From positions 11,940,524 to 12,004,523 of the forward strand of contig JADWOT020000003.1 of the NCBI GenBank assembly GCA_036345935.2: a stretch of DNA of 64,000 bases, in the 5' to 3' direction. This document shows positions 26,801-39,058 of this stretch, piece after piece; within the stretch, counting starts at the first letter, position 1; every line of letters starts with the position of its first letter. The stretch comes from Taenia hydatigena. Taxonomy: Eukaryota; Platyhelminthes; Cestoda; Cyclophyllidea; Taeniidae. Under the pieces are notes generated by a model. The model saw nothing but the letters and a program-made list of their open reading frames with translations. It was not told the origin of the DNA and did not search any database. The position numbers were made by a program, and so were the translations under genes.

Positions 26801-29124
26801 GGCTGCTTCGAGTCGTTTATTGTTGATGCGGCACTCACCCCTTTCTGTTGTCGCTTATCCTATTTGAACCATATGCAGTCCACATGCATATGCGTCTATT
26901 TAAGAAAGCCGTTTATTTCCACCCCATTCTTTTAAACTTTGCGCACACTTTTTCATTAAACAACTGCACTTGCTTCGCTGCAACACCGCTGACGGATTAG
27001 GAGGTGAGTGCGTAGTATATTAGTTTTTCGATTTTGGTCACAATCCAGACTATGTGTGTTCTATTGATACTTTGTGGTAGGAATCCCGCAACAGAGGCGT
27101 AAATACTTGCATGTCGCATTCACTATAATTCGTCTTTAGTTTTGATTTTATTTTAGTAATGGTTGAGATGATGGAAACTAAGGTTTGAGTGGATAAACAT
27201 CGTAATTAGAGCTTAAGATCCAAGATCCTAATAAAAAATTGCTCAAGTATGGAGCAGGTGCTTCATTGCAAATCTGAATGTTTGAGTTTTTCTAGGTCGA
27301 GAGCAACGTTGGTATCATGGAACTCCGGTTGCACCGCGTGTGTGGTAATTGCTGCCAAGCCTTCATGGTGCTCAGCAGCTCCCCTCGTTTTGCTTCATTC
27401 ATCAGCAGAATGCCTTCTGTTTTATCTCTCGTCTTTCAATCTTTCACCTTATAGTCAACTTAACTTAACCTCCTTTTGCAAAGCATCGCAGTAGCTTTAA
27501 AAGAAGTGGCCAGTATGCTTCGAAATAATGCGCCGAGAATATGATTTTGCACTTCATAAGCGATATAAAGGCAGTTTTTTGGCTTATATTAGTTCACTCA
27601 GGATAGTACATTTGCTTGAGGTAGACATAAACAGCAATAATTAACTTCATTATGAAAGACATTGTGCACCTGTAACTTAAGATGTACTAACGATTAAACG
27701 GAAACCCATTTGAATGTGATGGGCCAGGCGGTCATTTATGGAGAGCTGTTTAAATAATATTGCTTTACAAATTTCCCTCATCTTCCTGCAGCAAGCCCTC
27801 CCGTTGCAATCATAGATGCTTTTGCATTTCATCCTCTTTTCCCATCCAAATCGTGAATGTGATGTATTAACACAAGTGACGAATGATTGCGGTAGCTGCA
27901 CGTGGTTGCAAGGAAGCAAGCTTAGGAGAGAATTGGAACTTGTAGGTGGTAATCAGTTGTTAGGATAAAAGACAAATCCTACTTTTGAAGGTGAGCGAAA
28001 TGAATTAGTATGGCTACAAGCATTCAATTCCATGGTACAATTCATATTCATCGTAATGAGTTAAAGAATAAAGCTGATGGAAGGATCTCAAACATTTTAT
28101 GTAATTAATCAGGCCTTGTGCCATTTCGAGTGAATTTGAATGATGGTAGCGGTTTTGGTATGGGTTAAGGACCAACCAAGTAAAAGTGATGTTCAAAGAT
28201 GCGACCCTCGGTGTTCGGCTACCATACGAAGATCTCTTGCGCTCTTCACCCTAGCAATACGCCCCGACGTTGCAAAAAAATTTCGGCATAATTAAACATT
28301 GGATAGTTGAGGGTGTTAAACGATAAATGTAACTTCCGTTATGCATTTAATGCTAGACTAAGACATATGCTTGATTTGGTTTGCTTTGGCTTCAAATAAA
28401 GGTGAATTAGAGCACAGGACCGCATTTTCAAATTTTAAGTTACCTTCGATGCTGTTTGTTGGTAAAAATGGGACACGCCAAGATTTTGCGATCAACAATG
28501 GAACGTTAATTTGGTGACAACCATAATTGTGTGGGTAAATTCTTCAAACCTTGCTCTTCTTACCCTCATATTCCTTGTAATTTAACGAAAATCCGCCTGC
28601 ACAAACAGCACCGAGCAGAACAAAAAATAAACAGTAAATGCAATAAACTCGTCATATTTTGAGTCCATATTTGCTCTTAAAGCGCACAACTGAGTATATA
28701 CCCAAAAGGGATAGTCAAGGTAGGTCGTTGGAGAGCTCTGAAACGCAGAAAAGTGAATGTATAAGTATCACATTTATAGTTGAAAGTGGGATTCGTTTGT
28801 AAAAGCCGACGGTTTGTAATTACATGCACAACCATTGGTCAAGTAAAGGCACCTCGCTATTTGTCCAAATATTCTCACTTTTGATGTGATCTAATTCAAT
28901 TCGATGGCATATCACATTAACAAAAAAATCTAAATAAATTTTGTACGGTTAGAGCCAGCTCTCATCAGTGCTTACATGACCTTTTCTGCTGCACATTTGC
29001 AACCCCAAAGTAGTGAACGCTCTAACTTTGCTAGTTTGCTAGTTGCAATGAGATGGCATAGAGTCAGCTATAGACTTCCCAAAAACTTACAAATTTTGCC
29101 GACACGATGGCGTATAATCACCTT
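23841..29124. other. No supported gene
   Basis: Frames are short on both strands. The 138-codon plus frame at 25,503-25,919 crosses low-complexity C/T-rich sequence and has no known domain. Splice-like signals occur but no chain of exons with conserved residues could be assembled. Confidence 0.4.
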
Positions 29125-30216
29125 CTACTCAAACAATATATGCTGCATGTCTGCAAAGTAGAAAAGATTGCGACAAAAATGTGCAACCAGTGATTGTGGA
29201 ATATGCGTGACAGGGGAAAGAATACCTACAGGGATGACATGATCTCATATGTTCTTGCATCACCTCCCATGTCGGATAATCGGCGTAGCATTCAGTGCAG
29301 TAAAGGCGCACATCTGATTCCCCCATTCTCTGAACTGCAGTGTGGTACAACAGAGCATAAATTTAGTAGGAATTTGTAAGTTATGTTAGGGGTATGGCGG
29401 AGGATAGGAGAATATCCAAGATGACCAAAAGAAGATAAGCGCAAACTCACAAATGTGAGTTCCAATGAAGTGATTGAGAAGTTGATCAAAGTCTTCAAAT
29501 GTTACGAAACACAGACAGCACACATTGTGGTTCCAGGCTGTTTTCAAGGTGTGATAAAAGTTGCAGCGTTACTTTTGACAGAACTGAGGGCGTAAAGCAA
29601 GAATAACAATGAGAGTTGGCAAAAATCCCCACCTTTTTGATGCCGTAAGAGCAATCCCGTGGTTCTGCGAGGCACTATGCACATTGGACAATGCGCATTC
29701 AGGATCACTAAAGAGCACCAAACATGGGGGAATCAATGACTGAAAAAAACTAGTGATTAGCCTAATTCGTTTACTTGTTGTGCTGTTCATTGACATTTTG
29801 ATCAAAATAAGAGCTGGCTCAATATGCTTCATTTACTAATAATTTGAGGCAATAACTTGATCAATAAACATGGGTATCTATACGCACTTTTGTATGCATG
29901 CATTTGTGGACATAGGTGTGCATTTGCATAGAGAAATACATAATAAAATTGAAAAGCGCCTACTTTGGTGTTCGCGAAATAAGTGTGCTCGGTAAATGGT
30001 GATAGTGGTGAATAACCTGTGGCAAGTTAAACATCTATATATATCCATTTTGGCGAAGAAGAAGGTGGGACGCGCGAGATTTCGCACCAGAGGTAACTGA
30101 ACTTCTACGGCTTGATCGGTCATCAGCCTTGCGTGTGACCAAAATTCAGAGGGGCAAAATTCACATGTTTGGCCAAAAACTGTGAGTAATACAGGCACTT
30201 GACCAATGTGGATCAA
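29125..30216 (-). CDS. Small multi-exon C2H2 zinc-finger protein
   Basis: Four minus-strand exons chain with consistent phase: up to 30,216 through 29,964 (donor GTAGGC), 29,537-29,451 (acceptor AAACAG, donor GTGAGT), 29,334-29,230 (acceptor CTGCAG, donor GTAGGT) and 29,150-29,125 (acceptor TTTGCAG, stop TAG). Each of the first three carries one finger of exactly C-x2-C-x12-H-x4-H: CLTCHRLF...HLFREH, CCLCFVTF...HFIGTH and CTECYADY...HMRSCH. The protein ends eight residues after the last junction. A further CEFC pair lies near the N-terminal side without matching His spacing. Such fingers bind DNA or RNA; the target is unknown. One finger per exon with odd residues at the usual linker positions differs from the tandem TGEKP-linked type. 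The 5' end is uncertain: the frame opens at an ATG at 30,216, but an acceptor at 30,180 could mean that earlier exons exist. Confidence 0.7.
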
Positions 30217-31499
30217 ACTTCGCTTTCCTTCTCGTTACGCTTTGCAGTTGATTAGCTAGTTGTTGCAATTTAGCAGGGTATCAAGGAACCTTAAGCCTAC
30301 TTGTCAGGCAACACCTTGGTGCATTGATATTCTAAGGGACTCAATGTCCCTGAATTGATACCCCATCCCTTTATTGCCGCAGATGGAGGAAAGCGTTACT
30401 ATTTTATAAATAACTGGCATAAAACAAGGGAGGACTAATTTGTATGCTTGAGTGAATATGTGCTCGGTAGCCATCAATAGCGTTGCACTCCTTAGTTCTG
30501 CTAGACTCCATGTTATAACAATAAGTGGAATAAAGTCTTTGGGTCTCTGACTACTCGTGGTCAACCATCCGTGACGCCAGTTTAAAAATATAACACGATG
30601 CAGAGCGGTAAACCCACCAGAGCGGTACCCACCGCATTATTTAGCACAACTAATCTGCTGGTGGCCGGAGGCCGTTTGCACCATGATCTCCACCGCTGCG
30701 CGCGACAAGCTTCTTAGTAGATCCTCTTGCAGTAGTGCTTGTGTTGCATTGTGCGAATGCGAACCGTTGCCAAGTAGATATTATGACCTCGTAATAAATG
30801 AAGCACGAATGCACAAGATTCGAGAGGCACCCATTAATTAGACCTCGTCGATTGGTCATCCGATGTAGTAATTTCTTATAGCACCACCTATTAATGTGTC
30901 AAAACTGGGACTGAATTCTGCAGAACAGTGTTTTGATAGGTAGCACTACGCCTCGTGTTGATCGATTTGAGAAGTGAGGAAGCGCCGACGCCTTAATTGG
31001 CTTTCGAAATTTAACTTTCGTAAAGCACTCAAATCATTCCTTGATTCAAGCCAAGCGGAGGAATACGAATTCTGCGCAAAATCTTGGTGTCGGTGTGTAT
31101 GAGCACAATGTAAGAAAACAGGAGTTCAAAGGAAGAGATTGAATCGGCGCTTACCTTAATTGAATTAAATGCTAAAGTTACCATATTGGAGAAATAACAA
31201 ACAAGGTGCAAAGGGGTAGCTGCGCGGTGTTTCGCTGTAGACCAAATAAGGCCGAATCTGAATCGAAAGAAGGAAAAGAGGGGATGGAATGTTTCTTAAT
31301 TTTTGGCGTTCTCCGGAAATGCGCAGTACCAAAAATACGCCCACATTACAAAGAAGCTTATCCTTTTCTCCATAATTTCCGTCATTTTCACCTTTGTGAC
31401 AAGCTTATCCCCCATTTTTGCTTATTGTTGCCCAAATTCACAACTCAACTGGAAGTGACTCGCTTGTCATTCTTCTATAGCAACTGAAACACTAAACCT
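30217..31499. other. No supported gene
   Basis: Minus frames at 30,564-30,304 and 31,211-31,029 are hydrophobic or featureless and were not linked to the zinc-finger gene below. The 5' exons and promoter of that gene could lie here. Confidence 0.35.
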
Positions 31500-32109
31500 A
31501 CTTCTTCGGACACTACAAAGGCTAACTACAAGAGGGCTAACGTTCCACTCTTTAAACACAATTCTTCGTTTAGCACATCCTTTCACGACGACGGCGACGA
31601 CGTCACGAAGGCAGGAATCATTGTGCCGCACTTTGCATACCCCCGACGGTTTCTGCACAGGTTCATCAGCCAAAACCGATCACCAAAATGCATTTCAGCA
31701 TCACTTTATGTCAATTGGACGGCACACACACACTTCATAGACTAGAAGAAAAGAAGACCCAATACACAACGTCTGGCGTCCATTTTTCGTCTCCATTTTT
31801 CCCAGTGGAACTCATACTTACCCTCCATTCAGGCATCCATTCACTCACCAACACATGCTCGAAAAAATCCGCCCCAATGGACAGGGTCCATACCTGCGAA
31901 AGCGGAACAAATTAAAAACAAAAAATCATAATCATATTGAGTTTGTACGATAAGCTGACCAATCCCATCAGCGATTTGACACCTAATTCAAGTGGCGTGG
32001 ACTGTGCGTCAAAGTCTCGTTCGAAGCACAGCCTTTGCCCCCTCAATGGCTTGTTTTTGCCCAAATTACGCCCACCAAAATTGCTAAAGACGTGTTCGGC
32101 TCGTCATCG

Positions 32110-33540
32110 AAGGAGAGGACACTTAAATAGCTTCCCCGATGGTACAGCCAGCTGCTGCACTCACCACAAACATCACGGTCACGAATGATTCCACCGACAT
32201 GAATAGCATCACCATTTGGACAGCGCAACGGTTACCACACAGGCAGTAGCAAAGACTTTTAAAATAGCCTATTACCAATTCCTCGTCCAAAAGGTGTTCG
32301 TCAAAGCGATCTAGCCGAGTAATGTATGGAGCAATAGCGAAGCTCAGCTTCAAATATGCTATTCATCAGCTACCTCTCAGGGTCCATACAAATTAACCTT
32401 AGTAAGGGCGCAATTCTGTCTAATTTAAGCTCCACACCATCTGTTGCGCTAAGTAATGCAATTTTTAGGTATTTCCCATTATTTGCAAGTCTAGTCTCGC
32501 TATTTAAAACCACGACATTGTCATAGCGAAGTGAAATCACAATATTGCTAGGCGATATCTAATAACGAAACAAATATCATTCCAAGTACCATGTAAATCA
32601 AGCGAGTAGGGAATGGAAAACAAAATGGACAACCGTGCTAGATTACCACTACCCAGGGATTGCCAGAAAGATTTAGTGCCTCCAGTTCCAGAAATTGGAA
32701 GGCAGCATGCGATAGGCAGCGCAGTCTACTATTCCTCAGTCGACGATTCCTGAGGCTTATCACTCCCTGTGCGTCGGCCGACGCCAAGGCGACAAGCTGA
32801 GTGTCTACATGCACCAAGAAGCAAGTCAGTTACGCTACCTTCGTCACACGCTAGTACACCTAACCACGAAATTTGGTGCAAATGCCAGCACTCCAATTAC
32901 CCGTCAGTAGCAAGCTTTCCAAAAGTCACCCAACAGCCAAACAAATCTGTTCCCCAACAAGCCGAATCAACAAAAGCCAAGTCATCAGGACCGAGTCACT
33001 TGATACCCTCGGTAAAGTGTCCATATCATTCGACTTCAGAAAGAGACCAGTCAGATACAACCACCAAACAGCTTTGTGAATTGATCAAATCCAGCTCCTC
33101 TCCGAACCCAATGCAAACAACTACGTTAGTCGCAATATGCAATCCTCAAATAGATCAAATTCCACATTACTTACATATAGGATTTTAAGGAGAGGTAAAA
33201 ACGGTATCACCGAGGATTGATAGCTCTGGATGTCGATTACGAGTTTAGCAGCACCTGAGACCCACAAACATCAAGTTAATACAGTTGCAAACAATAAAGA
33301 ATCCACCGTGAGAACATGGAAGAGGTTGTTCGACGACGTTACGTCGAGTTCCAATGGCACGAAGAAAGTGCCACACCCGGTGACTCAAATCCGGCCTTAC
33401 CTTCCGTGCGGCACCTCGATAGTTCCGATGAGTTGTTCAAAAGGGGCGACGAATAAAACAGACCTGACCATACGAAAAACTAATTCCCCCTCATAAACAA
33501 ACCTATCATACAATTCGACGAGACTGTCCCCAAGCAAATA
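32110..33540 (-). pseudogene. Leucine-rich-repeat gene, copy C, decayed
   Basis: The order of blocks is the same as in copies A and B. About 33,536-33,401 encodes SLVELYDRFVYEGELVFRM and ends at a clean GTAAGG donor. About 33,130-32,890 has stops in all frames where copy B has LRR units. An exon at 32,804-32,653 (acceptor GCATGTAG, donor GTAGTG) is open and encodes VISLRNRRLRNSRLRCL ... LEALNLSGNPW, one to two LRR units. About 32,250-32,110 encodes a hydrophobic stretch (CGNRCAVQMVMLFM) with the same frame as copy A. The broken middle makes this a pseudogene unless exons are skipped. The open first block and membrane-like block suggest decay is more recent than in copy A in those parts. Confidence 0.6.
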
Positions 33541-35961
33541 GCATTAATAATAAAACGCGAAAGGCCTATAAATCAACGCCTGTTTACTAGACTTACATAA
33601 TAAGATCATGTAGCGAACAAAACTAACAACAATGACGTCAATCCTCCTGAATCGCCCGATTTGCTTAAATGAAGAGTCAGACGGCAAACAAACCACCCAC
33701 AGGTAAAAAAGACTTAATGAACCCGCATGCATCGAGCCGTCCACGTATTGTACTTAACGACGAATTTAAACAAATTTAGAGCATTCTTGCAAAAGGTCAA
33801 TGGTCATGCGCAGCTAAATTAAGTACAGCTTACAAAAAAAGTGGTGTAACTACGTTTTTTGTTATACTTGATAATCTAATTGGCAACACATTTAAGCACG
33901 AACATATGTTCCATTTGCCTTGCCGCAAAAGGAACAGGCTAGTTCTCTCTATATGCGTATCAAGCTTGAGTGCTAAATAAAACATGCTTTTGTTGATATT
34001 TGAAAATCATCAGGGTGATGTATCTTAGCGGTTAACTTAGGCCTCGGGCATCGCACGCAACGCTGGAAATAAGAATTGCTTCCCATCAGTCTCCAAAATT
34101 TTTGCTTTTAAATTTTTAAATTTGTTTACTTTTTTTAAATCATTACAACTATTTTAAACTCAATGGTAATCATTTTGATAAATTCATGTCTTTTGTATAT
34201 GGAATAGCTTTTGCATACGCCTGGCGGCGTATATGAAAATTTGGTCGCTGGATGTTTTCGGCGTTGGTGGGTTTAGATTGTACTTTGTGCTGGGTGAAAC
34301 AGTTACGTGAGTGTTCGTTGTCGAAAGTATTTTGTTTGCTCAATATGAATGTGCTCGAAGTATAGACTGGTATAAGAAAGTAGCTAAGAATTCTTCGGGC
34401 TTGTGAATGCGCCAATTTCGTTATCAAATTTACTTAAATACCGGTATCGACTGTGCTTTTGTAGTGTAGGCGTTTTCTACGGTATGGTTTTCGACAGCAA
34501 TTCCTTTAGAGAGTCATAAATTGCAGCGGAAAAACCCTAACCCTTTCTTTTATGCGACAAGCACGAACAAATATGTTTGAAGATGTTAGCGAATAATCCA
34601 ACAATTGCGGGATGTGATTTTCTATGCCTCATTTCGGCCTGTTTCGCATTCTCGAACTCGAAATGTGAATTTTATTTGCTTGGCTCTAGTCGAGAAAAGT
34701 GTGGCTAACTAATGAAAATGAGAACAAGTGACCAAGTGCTGACTTAGATAAAGGAATGTAGAAGTTTGACCTTTTAAGGGCTCCAAGTAGGTTTAGACAT
34801 GTATTAATCATTTCCCATTGTTACCTTATGTAATTTTTTTATGGATGAATTTCGCCTCATCTTGGGTGAATCTCATCTTTTTAACAGTATTTTGTCAGTG
34901 CTAAAACGGTTGGAAACTTTCTAACATGAGGACAATTTCTTCCCCTTCAGGAAAACTTTGCACTTCCTGTTTCCCAGATGCAAAGGATAGGGAAAACACG
35001 GCCCCTGTAAAGTGCGATCATTGGAGCGTTGAATAAGTTCTTGCTCTTTCATTGCCCATTTTGTGAGTGCAGCTGATGTTTAGTTGGTTATGCCACTTGG
35101 TAGGAGCTGCAGTAAGTGCTTACCTCTACTATAAACATTAAGTGTATTTGATTTCATGATTTTTATAAGTTTGCTTAATGTCAATTCTGCGCCGTTTTTT
35201 CCTCGTCGGTTTGTTATAATTGGCTGAATCTAGGCTCTGTGAGCATACCAATTAGTGAACAAGTTTTCGATGGCAATAGAAGGATAGATTTTCTGGGGTT
35301 TGGTAAAGTTGTTGAAAGTAGAATGGGTGAAGTTATGCTGTGTGGAATGATAGCCTACTTTCTGTAGTGTAGCACGTGAACCGTTCATTTAGGCGCATTT
35401 TAAATGGTGGGTGTTGCTTGAATTGAACAAGAGCTAGTCGATACAACACGTATTGTAGTGCTATCCACTCTCCTCAAAATAAAACCTCGGTGAATTATCC
35501 TTTCCTTGTCACATCTTTTTTTGCTCCCTTGTGTCTTCGTTGGATTCTGGTTGAGTTGATATTAGCACTTGGTTTTTTAGTGCTTCAAAACCTCGTCATT
35601 ATCAGGGTAATAAAGGCCGAAGGAAGATTGTTTAAAAGGATATTAGTTACCGGCAACGCTAAGTTGATTCATTGAATTGATACTTCTTCCTGAAAACTGG
35701 TTGTCGCGTGGTTCGGCCTAACTTTACTCCGAGGTGAAGATGGCCATAAGATTTGTCAATTACACACTAGAAAACGTTGGGTTTGTATACTGGAACCACG
35801 TCCTCTTATTCATTATGGGTCCTCGGCGTGGGGTCGAAATTCGACCTAGTGAATTGTCAGAAGAAGAATCGATGATGGATAAATTGGCATAGGTGATCTA
35901 AGATGCTCTTGACGTCCATTGGGCTACGCCCTCTATAACTAGGAATGAAATAAACAAACGG

Positions 35962-36463
35962 TGTATTCGAGTGGCACGCAGGGAGGAGTTTAATTACTAA
36001 TGCTGAGCCAGCCTGTGATGAGTTCAGCAAGATGTCTGTGCATTGTTATTTGCATATGTGGTTGTCGATGGTACTTTTGGTTGGTTTTCGATTATTAGCC
36101 ATAGTTTTGAGTTTATGATTGCTCTTTAGTACCCCATTGTGGGTTGTTTTCGCCTGCTCAGTTTCTTTTATTTGACGCTTCCATATTGTGGCACTTATTC
36201 ACCATCTCACTGTAATCTTCTCTTACCGCTCAGACGAGGAAGACGATGCGGCAAAGGCAGTGATCGACATCCCATTGTTGGACCAATACGCTTCCGCCGC
36301 CTTTAGCCTCCTGCTGCGGTGCCATCGCCACGGCCGTCATAGTGGTTATCGCCGACGGTCTCCTGAACATCTCTGCATCCTTTGTCTGCCAAGACGTCGC
36401 ACTCTGCGCTCAAAGAGGCGAGGCCTCTTGTACGGAGGTGCGCAGTGGGCGCGTCTTTGACCT
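35962..36463 (-). repeat. Right copy of the near-identical 502-base tract
   Basis: It is the partner of 3,117-3,618 in reverse complement, with 6 substitutions and no indel. The open frame at 36,188-36,460 (+) shares 89 of 90 residues with its partner, though neither copy starts with a real ATG (GTG in both). The sharp fall in identity at both edges is the notable feature. Confidence 0.85.
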
Positions 36464-37739
36464 CGTGCCTTTTGCGTAATTCCCTACTCCAGTGATGACT
36501 TACCCGCTAACTCGACTTTTTTGTCCTCTTTGTTTTGGGTAGTGTGGATGCATGACCTGCTGATGAATGATCGGTCAAGGTCGCCAATGAAGTGTTGACG
36601 GCTCTTACTGTCTCACAATACGAAATCACTACAGCTGATGGTTACTCTCGCTGCTTCTCAATTGCCTACCGGTGAGGTTATGGATTTGGTCGTATAGGCT
36701 CTGGAGGTGGCGGGACCTCTCGTGCATGTGGTTGTCGCTGCTCGTTAATGCATTACAGAAAGGAAGGGGACGAGAAACCGAGGCTCTTGCTTTGTTTGAA
36801 ATGCAAGTCCTCTCTTTCCTGTTGCAGATACTGATCGAATTAAAATTGCCCTATTTGCCTATTCAGTAGTGATTTTCAATTTATTCTAGTTTTTCTCCCC
36901 CTTCATTATTAACCGATAGTTGCCCTTTTGCAAAAATGATGGGCCTTATTTGCTGAAATTTCAGAATATTGGGCTGCTGTTCTATTGTTGAATATGGGAA
37001 CTGTTTTGGCATCCCAGTCGGGTGACTTAGACTTTTAGACTTCTCAGTTCTCGAATGAGCACTTGGAGTTGCAGTCGTGCCGAATACGGTTTGCCACTAC
37101 TGTTCTCTGAACCGTCTGTTCATCGATCGTCCCACAGATCTGAAGTTTGCACTACTTCATGCCTAAAAGGCCGTTTTTTGCGTCTTTGTGGTGTGATGGA
37201 TTGAAGGGGCATTTGATCGCGGTGAATTGCTCACTTAGGATCAAATGTTACTGATGGCTAAAGCCCATCTACTTGATGGAATTCGATGCAACTGGAGGGT
37301 GTTTGGAAGAAACATCTTGAGAGAAAGTGTTGTCTAGAGGGCAACTTGTGGCCACCCCTCGTCGCCTCAATGCTTGCTCATGAAGGGGCGTCATGATGTG
37401 CTTAGTGTACTGTCCCCCTCACATTCTTCCACTTCCTTAGATAATATTTTTCTGGCCTTTTGTCATTCGTACCAGCTCCTAATGTTGACAATCGGCTGTT
37501 GTTTGCTTCTGACGATAAGTGAAATCTGCACCTAGCATGTGCATTACTGTGAGGGCTTGGATCGTAAATTGAAATGTTGATTACTTCGACGAATAATTGG
37601 GCCTTAAAGAGGCTTTCATGCGATCGCTTCATGTCTTTTGTTGGGGACTTGTGTGAACCAGTTTCTCTGCTTCACAAATGCCATGGTGATAATGATAGGT
37701 CGTAAACTGGTAGTGTCGTCGGTGGTGGTCTTCTTGATT

Positions 37740-38735
37740 TCATTGAGCAATTCGTTCTTTCCACCTCTCCGGAGTGGCTGAATCGGTCCATAGCGATCAA
37801 GGCTCTAATTTCCAAAACCGGTTCTTTACTGAACTATGCAGGACCCTCGGAACCGCAAAGACGCTTACGACGTCCGAGCATCTGCGGGGCAACAGAGAGG
37901 TGGAAAGAACGAATTGCATCCTGATAGGATCATTAAAGAATTTTACCAAAGGGACATGGCCTGAAGATAGGGACTTAAACCTAGGATGCACTCTTCTCAC
38001 CTGTAGGGCTACAGTCCACACATCAACTGATGCTTCTTCGTTCAAGATGCTCGCAGGTCGCGAAATGAGAGTCCCCTCTGATATCTTCCTACCAGGCAAG
38101 GAAGTGGCAATCGACAGCGCTCTGGGTTACGTCCTACGTCCAAAATAAGGGATAAGAAAGACGTTTAAGTTTGCCCGGCGACATCTACAAATGTCTCATA
38201 GTAGACAAAAACGCTGCGACAGGCATAGTCGACTCAGCGTCTACCGTGTAGGAGATCCCTTCCAAATGTATAGGTCGATTCCTCCGCCTGGAGCGCATCG
38301 CAACTTTCACACCCTTAGAGTGAGGATCCCTTCCGTATAGTGGAAGTTCTCTCTCCCACAAACTACCTCGCCCGGAGTGCACAACCCCGTAGCTAGCCAA
38401 TAACCGTCCATCACAATAAGATTAGACCTTACAAAAGCGCTCCGCAGGTCGGTTACGAGGATGAAGCCTATGCAATTGCGGGAGAAAGAAAACCACCCGA
38501 TGGCATAATTAAAGGCAACGGACGAGAGCAGCACTAAGACGGCGTTTAAAAGGCGAGGGTGCTGTGTAGTAGCCATGTTCTATGGATGTGCTTTTAAGGC
38601 AAGAGGCAGGGGACAATTTTGACCTGGTGGTGTAGCGCTGTGGTCGCTGCCCAGAGGTCACCACACCCTCGTCCTAGACTCTGACATAGTTACCCTTTAT
38701 CATCTTCCAGCCTATAATAAAGATGCCCAGAAGCA
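37740..38735 (+). mobile_element. Truncated Ty3/gypsy retrotransposon: integrase end of pol plus 3' LTR
   Basis: The open frame 37,774-38,148 holds the second half of the integrase core. It has the second catalytic Asp in SVHSDQGSNF and the catalytic Glu in NREVERTN. The region around it (SEHLRGN) has drifted from the usual YHPQGN. The family motif REMRVPSDIFLP follows. After a stop at 38,146-38,148 the homology continues in other frames to about 38,575 (FARRHLQMSHSRQKR, VGDPFQMYRSIPPPGAHR). An LTR-like block with GGGGACAATTTTGACCTGG and AATAAAGATGCC then follows at 38,588-38,735. No gag, protease, reverse transcriptase or 5' LTR is visible upstream. The copy is dead and 5'-truncated. Confidence 0.75.
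38588..38735 (+). repeat. LTR relic at the 3' end of the gypsy fragment
   Basis: It starts at TGTGCTTTTAAGGC just after the pol remnant and contains a polyadenylation signal in AATAAAGATGCCC. It resembles 13,563-13,715 and 60,646-60,800. The true 3' end of the LTR is not clear. Confidence 0.5.
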
Positions 38736-38867
38736 GATACCCTTCCCATAGTTAGGGATGGGTCGTCTGCAATATCAATGCAAGCAATGAAAAGCCCACT
38801 CATTAATGCATGGAATTCTCTGGGCGTTTTTTTGTACTGCAATCTGAATAAGCAGGCGTTATTGTAA

Positions 38868-39058
38868 CGCTTCGTTCGGACTGCCGGTTAGAGTCACAGG
38901 GAGGTGGCCGTTTCGTCCTAGCCGCGTAGGCTGTCCCGCGGGTCATGCTAGCTGTAATACTTTGGTTGTTAGAACTGCCGTTTTCTGTCAAGGTCACAGA
39001 GGTGGCCATATTGCCCTAGCTGCGTGGGCTGGCCTCTGGGCCATGCCAGCAGCCATTA
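38868..39058 (+). repeat. Two imperfect tandem copies of about 90 bases
   Basis: Copy 1 (about 38,873-38,962) contains AGTCACAGGGAGGTGGCCG and CCTAGCCGCGTAGGCTG. Copy 2 (about 38,971-39,058) contains AGGTCACAGAGGTGGCCAT and CCTAGCTGCGTGGGCTG. They are GC-richer than the flanks and lie just beyond the LTR relic, so they may belong to the element or to a separate minisatellite. Confidence 0.6.

Larger units (their letters stand above)
31500..37320 (-). repeat. Right arm of the large inverted segmental duplication
   Basis: This is the reverse-complement partner of 1,560-7,850, with the anchors listed there. Relative to the left arm it has an extra block of about 525 bases at roughly 35,306-35,835, lying between TTTCTGGGGTTTGGTAAAG and TCGACCTAGTGA. 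These two sequences are contiguous apart from about 20 bases in the left arm. It lacks the counterpart of left-arm bases 1,795-2,400. The two arms are separated by about 23.6 kb. Confidence 0.85.

Noticed and set aside
37797..38099. 100-codon minus frame
   Set aside because: It is antisense to the gypsy integrase frame.
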